Assembly (NCBI GenBank): GCA_033297205.1
Contig: MU859381.1
Coordinates: 1 to 24,294, forward strand
From: Pseudoneurospora amorphoporcata
Lineage: Eukaryota; Ascomycota; Sordariomycetes; Sordariales; Sordariaceae
Direction of reading: 5' to 3'
DNA length: 24,294 bases
Positions 1 through 8,599 of this stretch are shown piece by piece (positions within the stretch are counted from its first letter, which is position 1; each line of letters opens with the position of its first letter). A model generated the notes under the pieces. It ran no database searches, was not told the DNA's origin, and saw only the letters and a program-made list of their open reading frames with translations. A program made the translations under genes and the position numbers.

Positions 1-820
1 CTTCTGTCTTGAGAGCAGAGTCCTCTCTAAGACTTCTTTTACAACACTCCTATTGTATCTGCAATCACGCTGCTTTCTTCAGCACTGCTGTCGTACCACC
101 GCTTCCGCTCCTCTCAGCTACAAGTGCATAGTTCACTGTAGCATCCCTATACTAGTACTATTATTATAGGCTAGTTAGGGCATTGCAGCAAACAGTTGTG
201 AACCTTTTGGCTTCACTGAACAGCACTGATAGTCTTTACCTTCAGCTATCCCACTTAGGCAGATCAGACTACCGTTCGTCACAACAGAGCTGTAGCGTTA
301 TTAACATTCAATATAGAATTTACGACTAAAGAGTAAAATAAAAGAAAAAGTTATACGCGCAGCTAGTAATAAGAAATATACTCTTAGAGCCAAATCTACT
401 GCGGGACCCACTCTCCCTTATCTAATCTATAACCAATTATATTAATCGCATCCTCCATACAATACCTTCCAGCTCGTCGCTCCCAACACAAGGTAGGGCA
501 TAGCATATCTAACTGAGCTATAAAACTTAAGTTGAACTACTTCTAAATTTACTAAATTATTCTCCTCCTCCTCTACTATTATTACGGACGACGGCCTCTC
601 TAAGCGATTTAGTAGAGAGACAACGCATTTCCCGCGCCGTATTCTACGGGCTAGGCGGGAGCTAGAGCGGGCGCTATAGCGGGAGTGGCGGGCTTACTAA
701 TAGCGACGGGGTTGATTTAAGTACCGTTATTACTATTATTATTACTATAACTAGATTGACCTATAGCTAGTCAGCTACAGTTACTGTTATTACTACTTCT
801 ACTACGATGGTTATGTCACA
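1..820. other. TA-rich non-coding region without a gene
   Basis: No convincing reading frame on either strand. The stretch is rich in TA steps and in short runs of ATT/TAC triplets, notably near 560-590 and 725-800, with a more GC-rich island around 630-700. This texture fits an old repeat mutated by RIP (C-to-T at CpA), but I did not compute dinucleotide indices and cannot name the parent element. Confidence 0.45.
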
Positions 821-928
821 CGGACATTGCCCACAGTCCAGGGGTTAGGATCGCAAGACTTAACAGAGCCTCAACGCCTAGCATTAGCCTCAAAATGCTC
901 AGTAGCCTCCGGCCACAACACCTACCTC

Positions 929-1048
929 GGCCGGACCCTCAGCCGGACCCGCGGCCAGACCCGCGGCCAGACCCGCGGCCGGACCCTCGGCCAGACCCGC
1001 GGCCAGACCCGCGGCCAGACCCTCGGCCGGACCTACGGCTGGGCCCTC
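929..1048. repeat. 12-bp minisatellite, about 10 units
   Basis: Ten consecutive 12-bp units of the form GGCC[AG]GACCC[GT]C with few substitutions. Because 12 is a multiple of 3, every frame on both strands stays open and gives simple repeats (for example Pro-Asp-Pro-Arg). The overlapping open frames at 827-1182 are therefore a by-product of the repeat and are not evidence of genes. Confidence 0.9.
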
Positions 1049-1095
1049 GGCCACGGTCATCCCAGAAGCAACCACAGCCAACCAAGCAAGAAGTA

Positions 1096-1330
1096 GGGCG
1101 CCCGGATGAAGGACAGCGCCAAAAGGAAGATGGAGAATGGATGAAGGCATTCAGGAAGATCCACACGTATGCAGACTGCTAGATAGATGTCTTGAAGCCT
1201 CAGGCGACAAGGCTTGATGCGTACCTCAAGTATGTACCGATTCTCTTTGGCATAAGAAGGTCTTGAAGCCCAACCTTCTCCTGGAGGTTGAGAAGATCAA
1301 CAAGGCTTTCGAGACCAAAGTAATTTATTA
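1096..1330 (+). pseudogene. Degenerate coding relic
   Basis: One frame reads a plausible stretch (W-M-K-A-F-R-K-I-H near 1138-1165), hits TAG at 1180-1182, and continues in the same frame with L-D-A-Y-L-K-Y-V-P-I-L-F-G up to a TGA near 1267. The plausible coding then moves to another frame (K-P-N-L-L-L-E-V-E-K-I-N-K-A-F), which ends at about 1330. Two stops and a frameshift suggest a decayed gene or transposon fragment. I do not recognise the family. Confidence 0.35.
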
Positions 1331-1399
1331 GCTGAATTGAACTACTGTTCCAAGCCCTGATCACAGCCCTTGTCACAACGGGCAACCTGGAACTTCACA

Positions 1400-2185
1400 C
1401 ACTGTATTGTTGTTATGGTAGTGGTATCCAATGTACCTCAGCAGGGCTTCTCTTGAGTAGCGACCCGGAAGATTACCTTATGGATCATGACAGGCTTGGG
1501 TCCCAGATGCAAAACACAGGCTGCCATCAACGTCTCTGCCATGCCGGGATATCATCACGTCACGGCGGTGATGAGAATCGTGTTTGGCACTCCGTGTTTA
1601 CACTTGATATTTTGCACTCCTTCTTTCATCACTGTACAGCCCGATACGCCTCCCCTTCACCCGGAGAGGCCGTCGCAAAACTGTCATGGGGATTAGAGAA
1701 AGTGATGAACAGAGTCCACCAAGAATCCCTCCATCAACAAAATGCCTAGAGGCTGCCGTGGGTGTAGAGGAATAACCAGAACGCTTGGATGTTCAATGTC
1801 GTAACAGTAATCCACTCCAGAAGCAAGAACGGGTATCAAGAACAAGAAGAAAGGTGTACTATGGAAACGGAACACAGGCAGGTGAAAAGGATTTGGGGAG
1901 AAATTGGGCGTGGTTGAGAAAGAGCACTCCAGATTTTCGAGTGTATTCGGATGAGAAGGCACCTCCTGCTGTACGAGTTACCTTTCTCTACTGCTCGTGG
2001 AGGCAAGTGCCACCCGCTAAGATACCAAATAAAACGAAACCAAAGAGCCCAATGTTTTGCTTTATCCTCTTTTCCTCTTCATTGTCGCAAGTAACCGTAT
2101 CCTTTTGTGCCTTTGGTTTTGGACAGAAATATCACGTTTCCGATTACGACTACAGTACCAGCAGCTATTCAGAATCCACGACGCC
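1400..2185. other. Intergenic region upstream of gene A
   Basis: Open frames here are short and have no recognisable motif. The stretch before 2186 is the presumed promoter and 5' leader of gene A. No clear TATA box was seen. Confidence 0.4.
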
Positions 2186-3239
2186 ATGGGAAGACGGGCA
2201 ACAGGCAGATCATCGGGTAGCCAGCGATCTGGCGAGAGTCCCGACAACAATCATGGAGGAGTACAAAAGGTAAGGCGGTTCTACATTGGTTGCACATTCA
2301 GGCTAATATATCCCTTTTTCCACACAGGACACCACTCCAAGCCATGACGCTGAGCACCCTCGCTCACCTATTATTTCCACGGAACATTGCTCTACGCCTG
2401 TTGGGTCTGGCGTCTGCAAATCCGTCGTTTGGCAACCGGGACGCACCCAGTGTTTTGATCATATTAAGTCCACAAGATTCCCAAAGCGTACATGTAGAAG
2501 GGAACAAGTCATCAAGGATATCAAAGCACGCCACGCGCTGGGGATCTGGACCTGCACCTTCTGTTTTAAGGGGGAGGCCAACGGAAAAAACAGGTATTGT
2601 TCAGATTGCCGCTGGAATGAAAAGCAGAGGTACGCGAGGGAGAGGGAGAAGAAAAAGGCTGCGTCTAGCAAAACTAGTAGTGAGAGCGACACGGTTACGG
2701 TTGGAGGTCCCATCATTTCCAAAAAGACCTGCTCGGGATCAAAAGGGAAGGGAGGCTGCAACGCTCTCGTCTGGCAGCCGGGTGCGAAGCGCTGCTTTAA
2801 TCATGTATGGGGCATTGGCAAGCCCGTAGGCAAGCCTATGATTCGTGCTGTTGAAGAGCGCCACGCTCTGGGAATCTGGTGCTGCACTCGCTGTATGACC
2901 AAGGAGGTTGCTAGCAAGCAACTGCGCTGCTTGGAATGCCGACGTAAGCTCAAGGAAATGCGTTCGAGGAAGAGAACAAGGGACTCGGCCGGCAATGGTA
3001 GTGGTGATGGTACGCAGAACTCCGAAGACGCTGAGTACGACGAGAACGGGGAGGACAACGAGAACGGGGAAGACAACGAGAACGGGGAAGACAACGAGAA
3101 CGGGGAAGACAACGAGAACGGGGAAGACGACGAGAACGATGAGAGCGGGGAGGATAAGGCCAAGTATCCTCAGCAGAGGTCAAGCCCCGAGATGAGTTTC
3201 GATTTCCAGAGCGATACTTCGGGTGCCTCCGAAAAATAA
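2186..3239 (+). CDS. Gene A: tandem Cys/His-rich module protein, Trp-encoding form
   Basis: Two exons, 2186-2269 and 2328-3239, encode about 331 aa. The ATG has a good context (CGCCATGG). The 58-nt intron has a GTAAGG donor, a GCTAAT branch site and a CACACAG acceptor. The protein carries two copies of one module. Module 1 is about residues 53-120 and module 2 about residues 167-240. Each reads C-x8-C-x4-W-Q-x5-C-F-x-H, then R-H-A-L-G-I-W-x-C-x2-C and a final C-x2-C, giving about eight possible zinc ligands. The Trp codons are TGG at 2430-2432 and 2772-2774. A basic linker follows each module, and the tail is acidic (Asp-Asn-Glu-Asn-Gly-Glu repeats). I do not recognise the domain; a nuclear or nucleic-acid role is only a guess from composition. 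It is the only copy in this window with Trp codons at the site that is TAG in B-F. Confidence 0.8.
3042..3131 (+). repeat. 18-bp coding repeat, 5 units
   Basis: Five 18-bp units of the form GAGAACGGGGA[AG]GACAAC (the last ends GACGAC) lie in frame in the tail of gene A and encode an acidic six-residue repeat. The near identity of the units suggests recent slippage or unequal exchange, so length polymorphism between strains is likely. Confidence 0.85.
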
Positions 3240-3430
3240 GACAAAATATCTATGTACCTAAGTACGACTTGGAAACACATTACCAAAATTCAACATGCTG
3301 TATCCAATGTTCAAAAAGGAATGAGCAGGATATGGTTACGCTTTAGTTATAGAAGGAAATGGATTAAGACACCACAAAGTCTGAGCACTCTTGGTTGCAT
3401 TCGGTGTCTGGCTGCTTTTCTTCCTATATT

Positions 3431-4599
3431 CTAGAGTTGTGAGAGCCGATATACTGTGCCACCGATGGTGATAAAGAAAACAGCAGAGAAGAATGTCTGC
3501 CAGGATTTGAAGAGTGGCTGGTTTAGCTCACTGCCGCTGCTCTTCGCGTGCGCTGGTGTTGATGAAGTGGCCGAGGAGCTGGCCTTTCCCTTTATCTTTG
3601 GATCGAAGTTCTTTGGAGGTTGTTGCTCCGAACAGAATGGGGGTTGCAAAGAAGGAACTGCTGGCTTGGCATGTACATCATACAGCACATGCGAGGTATT
3701 GATAAGGAAGGAGTGATATGGGCTTTACGTTCCAAATTGCCCGATGCTGCGGCAGGAGGATCTTGCAGGAGCACGTATTGCGCGGCTTGGACACTTCCGA
3801 CTGCAGCGTGAGACCAGTGGATTTCGTCCCCCACCTTCTTCCTCGACTTTCGTTAGGTATTTAGGTAGTGTAGCTAGAGGACAGGCAGACCTTGGGGATT
3901 TTCCCTTTTCTTCCTGAGACCAATCAAATCTTCAATTTCTCCTATTGGTTTCAACTACTCTTACACTCTGCCCCAATTTTGCGCTCTCCGCCTTCTTTCA
4001 TTTCCAACCTGAACTTCCCCAGTCATGATACCACCACTAAAAAGACTTTTCATGTGCCCATAGGCCAGATTGATGTTACCGCTGATGGTGGCATGGTGCC
4101 AGAACATGAACCAGAAACGGTCGATTTCGGGCCACCTTGCCTTCTTGTTGTTGTTCCGGGAAAGCCAACAGTACGATCTTCACCATGGGTGATCGGACAT
4201 TGGAAACACAGCTTCGAGCACCTTCAACATGCTACAGATCCTACCAATACATGTACCCCTTCAGCTCTCTATCGAGTAAGTAACGTTTTCCTCCCGCTGA
4301 GAGGTAGTCTCCTGCTCTTGCTCTCGACTCTGGACCTCCTTTAACAAGTCGGTTACCTACAGACACTTGGTGGACGCTTCTGACGACCTCGGCATTGCGG
4401 TCAAGTTGTTGAGATCGCCAATTTTAGCGATGGAGAACACGTACATTGCCACAGGAACTTGAAGCATCAGAACAGCGCCCAAAGAAACAAGGATCTCAGT
4501 GGGTTGGCGATGGAAGGTCGCTTTCAAGAAAACAGCACTGGAGAACAAGTACCTACTTTGGAAGAAAGGAAGCTGCGAGCAAGTAGAAGCAGTCACCAT
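3431..4599 (-). CDS. Candidate multi-exon membrane protein, exon structure partly unresolved
   Basis: The C-terminal part is the best supported. Exons 4135-3965, 3841-3729 and 3657-3431 join in phase. Intron 3964-3842 has a GTAAGA donor and a CTAAC branch site near its acceptor; intron 3728-3658 has GTAAAG and CAG. They encode a Trp/His-rich hydrophobic stretch (F-W-F-M-F-W-H-H-A-T), a second one (H-A-A-V-G-S-V-Q-A-A-Q-Y-V-L-L), and a final membrane segment close to the TAG stop at 3431 (F-F-S-A-V-F-F-I-T-I-G-G). An N-terminal exon from the ATG at 4599 contains another hydrophobic segment (I-L-V-S-L-G-A-V-L-M-L-Q-V-P-V-A). How 4445-4136 is spliced is unclear: a GTACGT donor at 4444 and a GTAGGT donor further on are both possible. 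A plus-strand intron (GTAAGT to CTACAG, about 4274-4361) also looks credible, so an antisense transcript cannot be excluded. Family not recognised. Confidence 0.45.
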
Positions 4600-4647
4600 A
4601 CTATTTGCCTCACAATTAGAGGTACCGTAGCGGGAGTATAAGGATGG

Positions 4648-5262
4648 TGCCTAGCCTAGGGGGGGGGGTTACTAGGCTAGGTACTGAATCTAGTCAAGAT
4701 AGTGGGCCTAGCCTAGGTGGCTCACCTAGCCTAGTTGTTGAATGGAGGGCTCTCATTGGTCGGATTTGAATATAAAAAGGCAAAAGCGAAAGGCCCCTAT
4801 AAGGACCTTCTGAAGGTCCCTATAAGAGTCTTTGGTAGTTAGAGAGGTCGAGAGAGGTAGCGGTTCGAGGTAGGCGAAGGACTTTGACTTCAAAGTCTGT
4901 TCGAGGTGGGCGATCCGGGCAGATGAGGGCATTCACACTTTCGCACGAAAAAAACTGTTACCGATTGGAATCGAACTGGCGATCACAATGATGAAAGCGA
5001 CGATAAGAACCATTGAGCCACTGGCCCAATTGATTGGAAACGGGCTACGTTCTTTCCTCTGATATAGAGTTGTTGATTTTGGATAGGGAAATGAATTTTG
5101 GGAAAGAACTATCGTTATTTTAGTGTAAGTGAACCCCCTAAGCCCAAGAGTTTGGCCAATCAGAGCCTTTCCCTGGCCAATTAGGCTAGGTGTTTCAACT
5201 TGCCTAGGTGTAAAGCCTAGGCTAGGCAAAAAAGCTAGGCTAGAAACCCCCTTACTAGGCCA
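4648..5262. repeat. CTAGG-rich foldback repeat region
   Basis: The ends carry many copies of GCCTAGCCTAGG and its complement (about 4651-4735 and 5195-5250), in opposite orientations, so the block could fold back on itself. Inside are a TATA-like TATAAAAAGG near 4772 and two perfect short inverted repeats: GGACCTTC/GAAGGTCC around 4803-4819, and GACTTTGA/TCAAAGTC around 4881-4898. A non-autonomous foldback element or an LTR remnant would both fit. No coding capacity and no clear target duplication were found. Confidence 0.5.
4948..5035 (-). ncRNA. tRNA-like Pol III head (SINE-like relic)
   Basis: On the minus strand an A-box match (TGGCTCAATGG, 5020-5010) is followed 33 nt later by a B-box match (GTTCGATTCC, 4976-4967) and then by a T7 run (4954-4948) that could end Pol III transcription. 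The spacing is that of a tRNA gene. The acceptor, D and T stems do not pair properly, so this is not a working tRNA. A tRNA-derived SINE head or a decayed tRNA is the most likely reading. Confidence 0.5.
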
Positions 5263-5279
5263 GATGCCTTGGGGGATTT

Positions 5280-5732
5280 CCCGCTATGGTAGGTACGGTG
5301 CACGTGTCGACCCCGGATTCTCCTGCAATACCTGCCAACCTGAATATCAGACCCTTCGGTGAGTCCAGCCATCTCTCAATCCTCCTGCAATAATGCAATC
5401 CCTCAGCCCTCCATATCCCACCGGCCCTAACTGACCTCTTCCCTTTTGCTCCTTTCAACTCCCTCTAGGTATCCGCAACCGGCAGGCCCTCGCTTTCTCG
5501 GGCATGTTGCTTTCCGCAACGGGTTTTCCTTCGAAGAAGCTTCGGGCGTGAAAAGCGTCATCTCCGCGCCTCTAATGGGCTCCCTGTCCGGCATCTGCGT
5601 CGGACTCAAGAGAGAGAGGACTGGCCTGGATGAAGGAACCGTCGTCGACGTGACAGCCATCGTTCTCCTAATCAACTCCCTGAACCACCGCGGTGGCTTC
5701 ACCATCACTGACTCCGGCCTGCAACTCCTCTG
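5280..5732 (+). CDS. Partial unrecognised gene, probably truncated
   Basis: A good plus-strand intron lies at about 5361-5469: a GTGAGT donor, a CTAACTGAC branch region, a pyrimidine-rich run and a CTCTAG acceptor. Joining the frame ending C-N-T-C-Q-P-E-Y-Q-T-L-R to the downstream frame gives an open stretch containing G-H-V-A-F-R-N-G-F-S-F-E-E-A-S-G, then G-L-D-E-G-T-V-V-D-V-T-A-I-V-L-L. No start codon is certain: the upstream frame runs into the repeat block, and an ATG at 5286 leads to a different frame that stops early. On the 3' side the frame runs antisense into gene E. I do not recognise the product; it may be a fragment left by rearrangement. Confidence 0.35.
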
Positions 5733-6787
5733 CTATGTGACAGGATCTTCCACCAGGCCCAGGGTGCCAACCCATTGCGGATGGAGTTCTTGCTCCTGGC
5801 TCCTGGCGTCCGCAATCCAAGCTACAACAGCCGCCCACTTGGTGTTCCACTTCCTCGTGGCCTTGGCCCTCGCCTTGGTGTCTTTTCCGCGTTGGTTGCA
5901 GGCGAGGCAGAGGGTGTTCTGAGTGGCCACAGCAGCATCAAGATCGAAACGACCAGAGCAGACGAAGATGCCCTGGGCATGCATCAAACGGATCCAGTCT
6001 TGCTTCGCTCTGCCCGGCTTGTTGGCGAGGTGGTCAAAGCACTTGCAGGCTCCGGGCTGCTAGACCAGAGCCGCGCAGGCTTCGCGACGGCAGATGTTGT
6101 CCTCCGTATGGGCAATGATGATAGGCGGCCCGGGGACAATGGGGGAAACCTGTGCGTCGGTAGCATCGGAACCTGAAGCGGCTGGTGTCGCTGAAGGTGC
6201 CTGGGCTCCCAACTGTTGAAGAGTCGGGGGAGATGCCGAATCAAACATTGCCAAAGCCTCGGCTGTCAAGCGAGGAGGACTAGTTGTGAGAGTAGCGCTT
6301 TGGGTGTTGGAAGTTGTAGCTGGATGAGCTTCAACATCAGAGATGGGCGAATGGTTGTTGTCGCCGGCCGGCTCGACTGAGGAATCGAAGAGTGGCCCGG
6401 ATCGGCAGGTTGAAAAGGAACATGGACTGGAGTAGCCGGGGGAGAGGTCGACGGATGAGAGGTCGACGGATGAGCCGCAGCTAACTCATTGTTGATGGTC
6501 CACCCGCTGAGACCGCTAGTGACGAGACCGACGGGGTGAGGCCACTGAGGCCAGTGGGCTTTGGAGTCGACGAAAAACGATCCGTGCCCAAAGGAGTGGT
6601 GCTTGACCCTGCTTTGGCGGCAGTGGCGCGGGTGACACGACCGGTTGTCGTCCCAGATGATGCGCGACCACGTCGGGAGCTCTGGCGAGTGAGCTTGGCG
6701 AAGGTCGGCGAGTCTGGATCCAGCACAATGAGTTAGATCGCTGACATTACCTACCTTACGAGTGGCTCCGGAATTGGGAATCAACAT
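5733..6787 (-). CDS. Gene E: Cys/His-rich module protein with in-frame TAG at the Trp site
   Basis: A likely first exon starts at ATG 6787-6785, followed by a 46-nt intron (6759-6714: GTAAGG donor, CTAAC branch, CCAG acceptor). The next part is Ser/Thr/Pro-rich. The plausible frame changes twice between about 6500 and 6340, so there are either unrecognised introns or small indels. A 15-bp direct duplication (Pro-Ser-Thr-rich) lies in that stretch. From about 6360 one frame runs cleanly into the module: C-R-R-E-A-C-A-A-L-V, TAG (6062-6060), Q-P-G-A-C-K-C-F-D-H, then G-I-F-V-C and C-L-A-C. It continues for 108 codons after the TAG to a stop at 5733. The C-terminus shares W-V-G-T-L-G and an upstream A-W-[IL]-x-D motif with gene D, so E and D are close relatives. 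Expression as full-length protein would need the TAG to be bypassed. Confidence 0.6.
6048..6072 (-). promoter_or_regulatory. Hairpin with UAG in loop (gene E)
   Basis: In mRNA sense, 5' arm GGCUCUGG and 3' arm CCGGAGCC pair over 8 bp (one G-U) around the 9-nt loop UCUAGCAGC. The UAG of gene E is loop positions 3-5. Found by eye, not folded computationally. Confidence 0.6.
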
Positions 6788-7309
6788 CCACTCGTGCTGC
6801 TAATTGTGAGACGAAAAGGCACAAGACCGATGTAATAAAGACACAATATGAGACGTCCAGTTGATTGGGCTTCGAGTCTCAAAGGGAATGTATATTGTCG
6901 GCCTGGCAGCGGAAAATGGCCAGAGTTGATGTTAGAGAAGAAGGTCGATACGGAAGTCACGGTATGTAAAATGTCCAATTGGTCAAGTTTTAACTATCGT
7001 TGAGGGAAAATAAGATGGGTACTAGCAGCTGATGTGATGTACAGGTATGACCTTTATACGAGTTTATGCCCCCGCTTTCCTTCTGTTACAGACCCTCGAT
7101 ATCTCCTTACATGCGAGTAAATGATTCCACCTTGGTCATTGCGTAACCAGACCCTATCCCCTTTTCCCACTTCTCAAAAAACGTTGTCCTGGAGGCAGGT
7201 GGGCAGCTTAGGAGGGTTGAACTGTTGAAGAGCGAGTGACTACCTTACTACAGCTATCGTTATGGCTGTAGTCCTTCTCTTCCTCGCCGCGGTTGACCTG
7301 TCCGGTAGC
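6788..7309. other. Intergenic between genes D and E
   Basis: No convincing gene. It holds the 3' side of D and the presumed promoter of E, both transcribed leftward. Confidence 0.4.
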
Positions 7310-8563
7310 TTAATCTTCATTGTCGTCGGCACTTTCCAGTTCGACATCCATGTCGTCTTCGCTGTCCGTATCCTCCTCGCTCAGTTCGACATCCAAATCG
7401 TCTTCGCTCCCCATATCCTCCTCGCTCAGAGAGACATCCATTTCGTCTTCGCTCTCCATGTCCAACTCGCTCTCGCCTAAAGTGCCAACCCATTCCTGCT
7501 CTTCGGCTTCGACGTCTTCAAGCCACGCCAACACGAAGGCGAAGTAGTCGACCCAAGCCTTGTTCTCCTTGGCGTTACGCGCTTTGCACTTGTTGCAAAA
7601 CGTGTTGGCAGTGCTAACCGCCACGTCGTAGCGGTCGGTGCACAGGTAGAAGCCGTCCCTGTGGAGGGATCCGATCCACCTCTTATTTCCTCTACTGAAC
7701 TTCTTGTTGAGGTGCTCGAAGCAATTGCTGGCCTTGGGCTGCTAGGCCAAGGTCCTGCAGTCTTCGTGGTTGCACATGTCGGTCGGGGCCCACTTGAGAC
7801 GTGGGTTGCCAAAAGCAAGACGGTCCGGGTAAGCGTAGCGGTCCAGGGAATCATCGCTGTCGTGCGTGGTGTCGATGGAGGACTCCCGGGAAGAGCCGGC
7901 TGAGGAATCCTGGGAGAATGAAACCAAGGGCCTGGCAGGAGCTAGCATCGAGAGCGCAATGGCGTTCAAGTCCAGCGGAGATGGATGGACTTGACGGTTG
8001 ACAGGGCAAGCCGGCTCAAAGAAGTGAGCAGGGTCTTCAAGAGGCGGTTCAGGAATAAAGGGAGTCGCCGACGGAAAGAGAGACGGATCAACCAGAGAAA
8101 TTTCAGTGTCCATGGGAGTCATTGACTGAACAGGTGTCGGATGAAGCGACTGGGAGGCAATGGAACCAGTCTCTCGGCGGGTGAAGGTGGCGGACTGGGT
8201 GGGATCGACCACATGGGAAGCTGGACGGGCGATATGATGTCCCTCATCCATGTTGAGAAGTTCGTCGCGCCTGTGGTCGGCATCAAGGTCGAAGTAATGA
8301 TAAAGCTCGTTGTAGACGGTCGAGAAAGGGATCTGGCGAAACGGGATGTCGATATCCAGGCTGGGGAGGCTGATCAGCTGGCCGTTGCTCTCCTGGACTC
8401 TAGGCGCCAGCAACTCATCCGGAAGGTGATGGCGGAGAATGGGTTGTCGCTGCCCCTGGACATCGACGGCCATAACGTTGGTCGAGCGAACATTGTGGCG
8501 GTTGATGCTGTGATGGGAAGTACCAGAACAAGAAGGATGGCAGATTCCTGGGAGTGAGGGCAT
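7310..8563 (-). CDS. Gene D: Cys/His-rich module protein with in-frame TAG at the Trp site
   Basis: One frame runs from ATG 8563-8561 to TAA at 7310 with a single interruption, TAG at 7744-7742. Before it are about 273 codons, Ser/Pro/Asp-rich with no recognised domain; after it are 143 codons. The module reads C-N-H-E-D-C-R-T-L-A, TAG, Q-P-K-A-S-N-C-F-E-H, then G-F-Y-L-C and C-N-K-C. The tail has a likely helical stretch (F-V-L-A-W-L-E-D) and W-V-G-T-L-G, both shared with gene E, then an acidic end built from a 45-bp repeat (15 residues, about 2.7 copies, 7342-7470). Apart from the TAG the gene shows no damage: no frameshift and no other stop over 1.25 kb. That makes random decay unlikely. 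An upstream exon cannot be excluded. Confidence 0.7.
7732..7752 (-). promoter_or_regulatory. Hairpin with UAG in loop (gene D)
   Basis: In mRNA sense, arms CCUUGG and CCAAGG pair perfectly over 6 bp around the 9-nt loop CCUAGCAGC. The UAG of gene D is loop positions 3-5, the same register as in B, C, E and F. Confidence 0.6.
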
Positions 8564-8599
8564 GTGCAAGCGCCAGCAGCCATCTGGGATGGGGCCATG

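Noticed and set aside
827..1182. Overlapping open frames on both strands encoding Pro-Asp-Pro-Arg or Gly-Arg-Gly-Ser repeats.
   Set aside because: Produced by the 12-bp repeat length being a multiple of three; no flanking conserved coding sequence.
2459..3163. Minus-strand frames opposite gene A, including a Ser/Phe/Leu repeat frame.
   Set aside because: Shadows of the gene A frame and of its 18-bp acidic repeat.
4955..5035. A functional tRNA gene on the minus strand.
   Set aside because: A and B boxes are present, but acceptor, D and T stems do not pair.
7742..7744. UAG decoded as selenocysteine or pyrrolysine.
   Set aside because: Selenocysteine uses UGA, pyrrolysine is archaeal or bacterial, and the matching residue in gene A is Trp.
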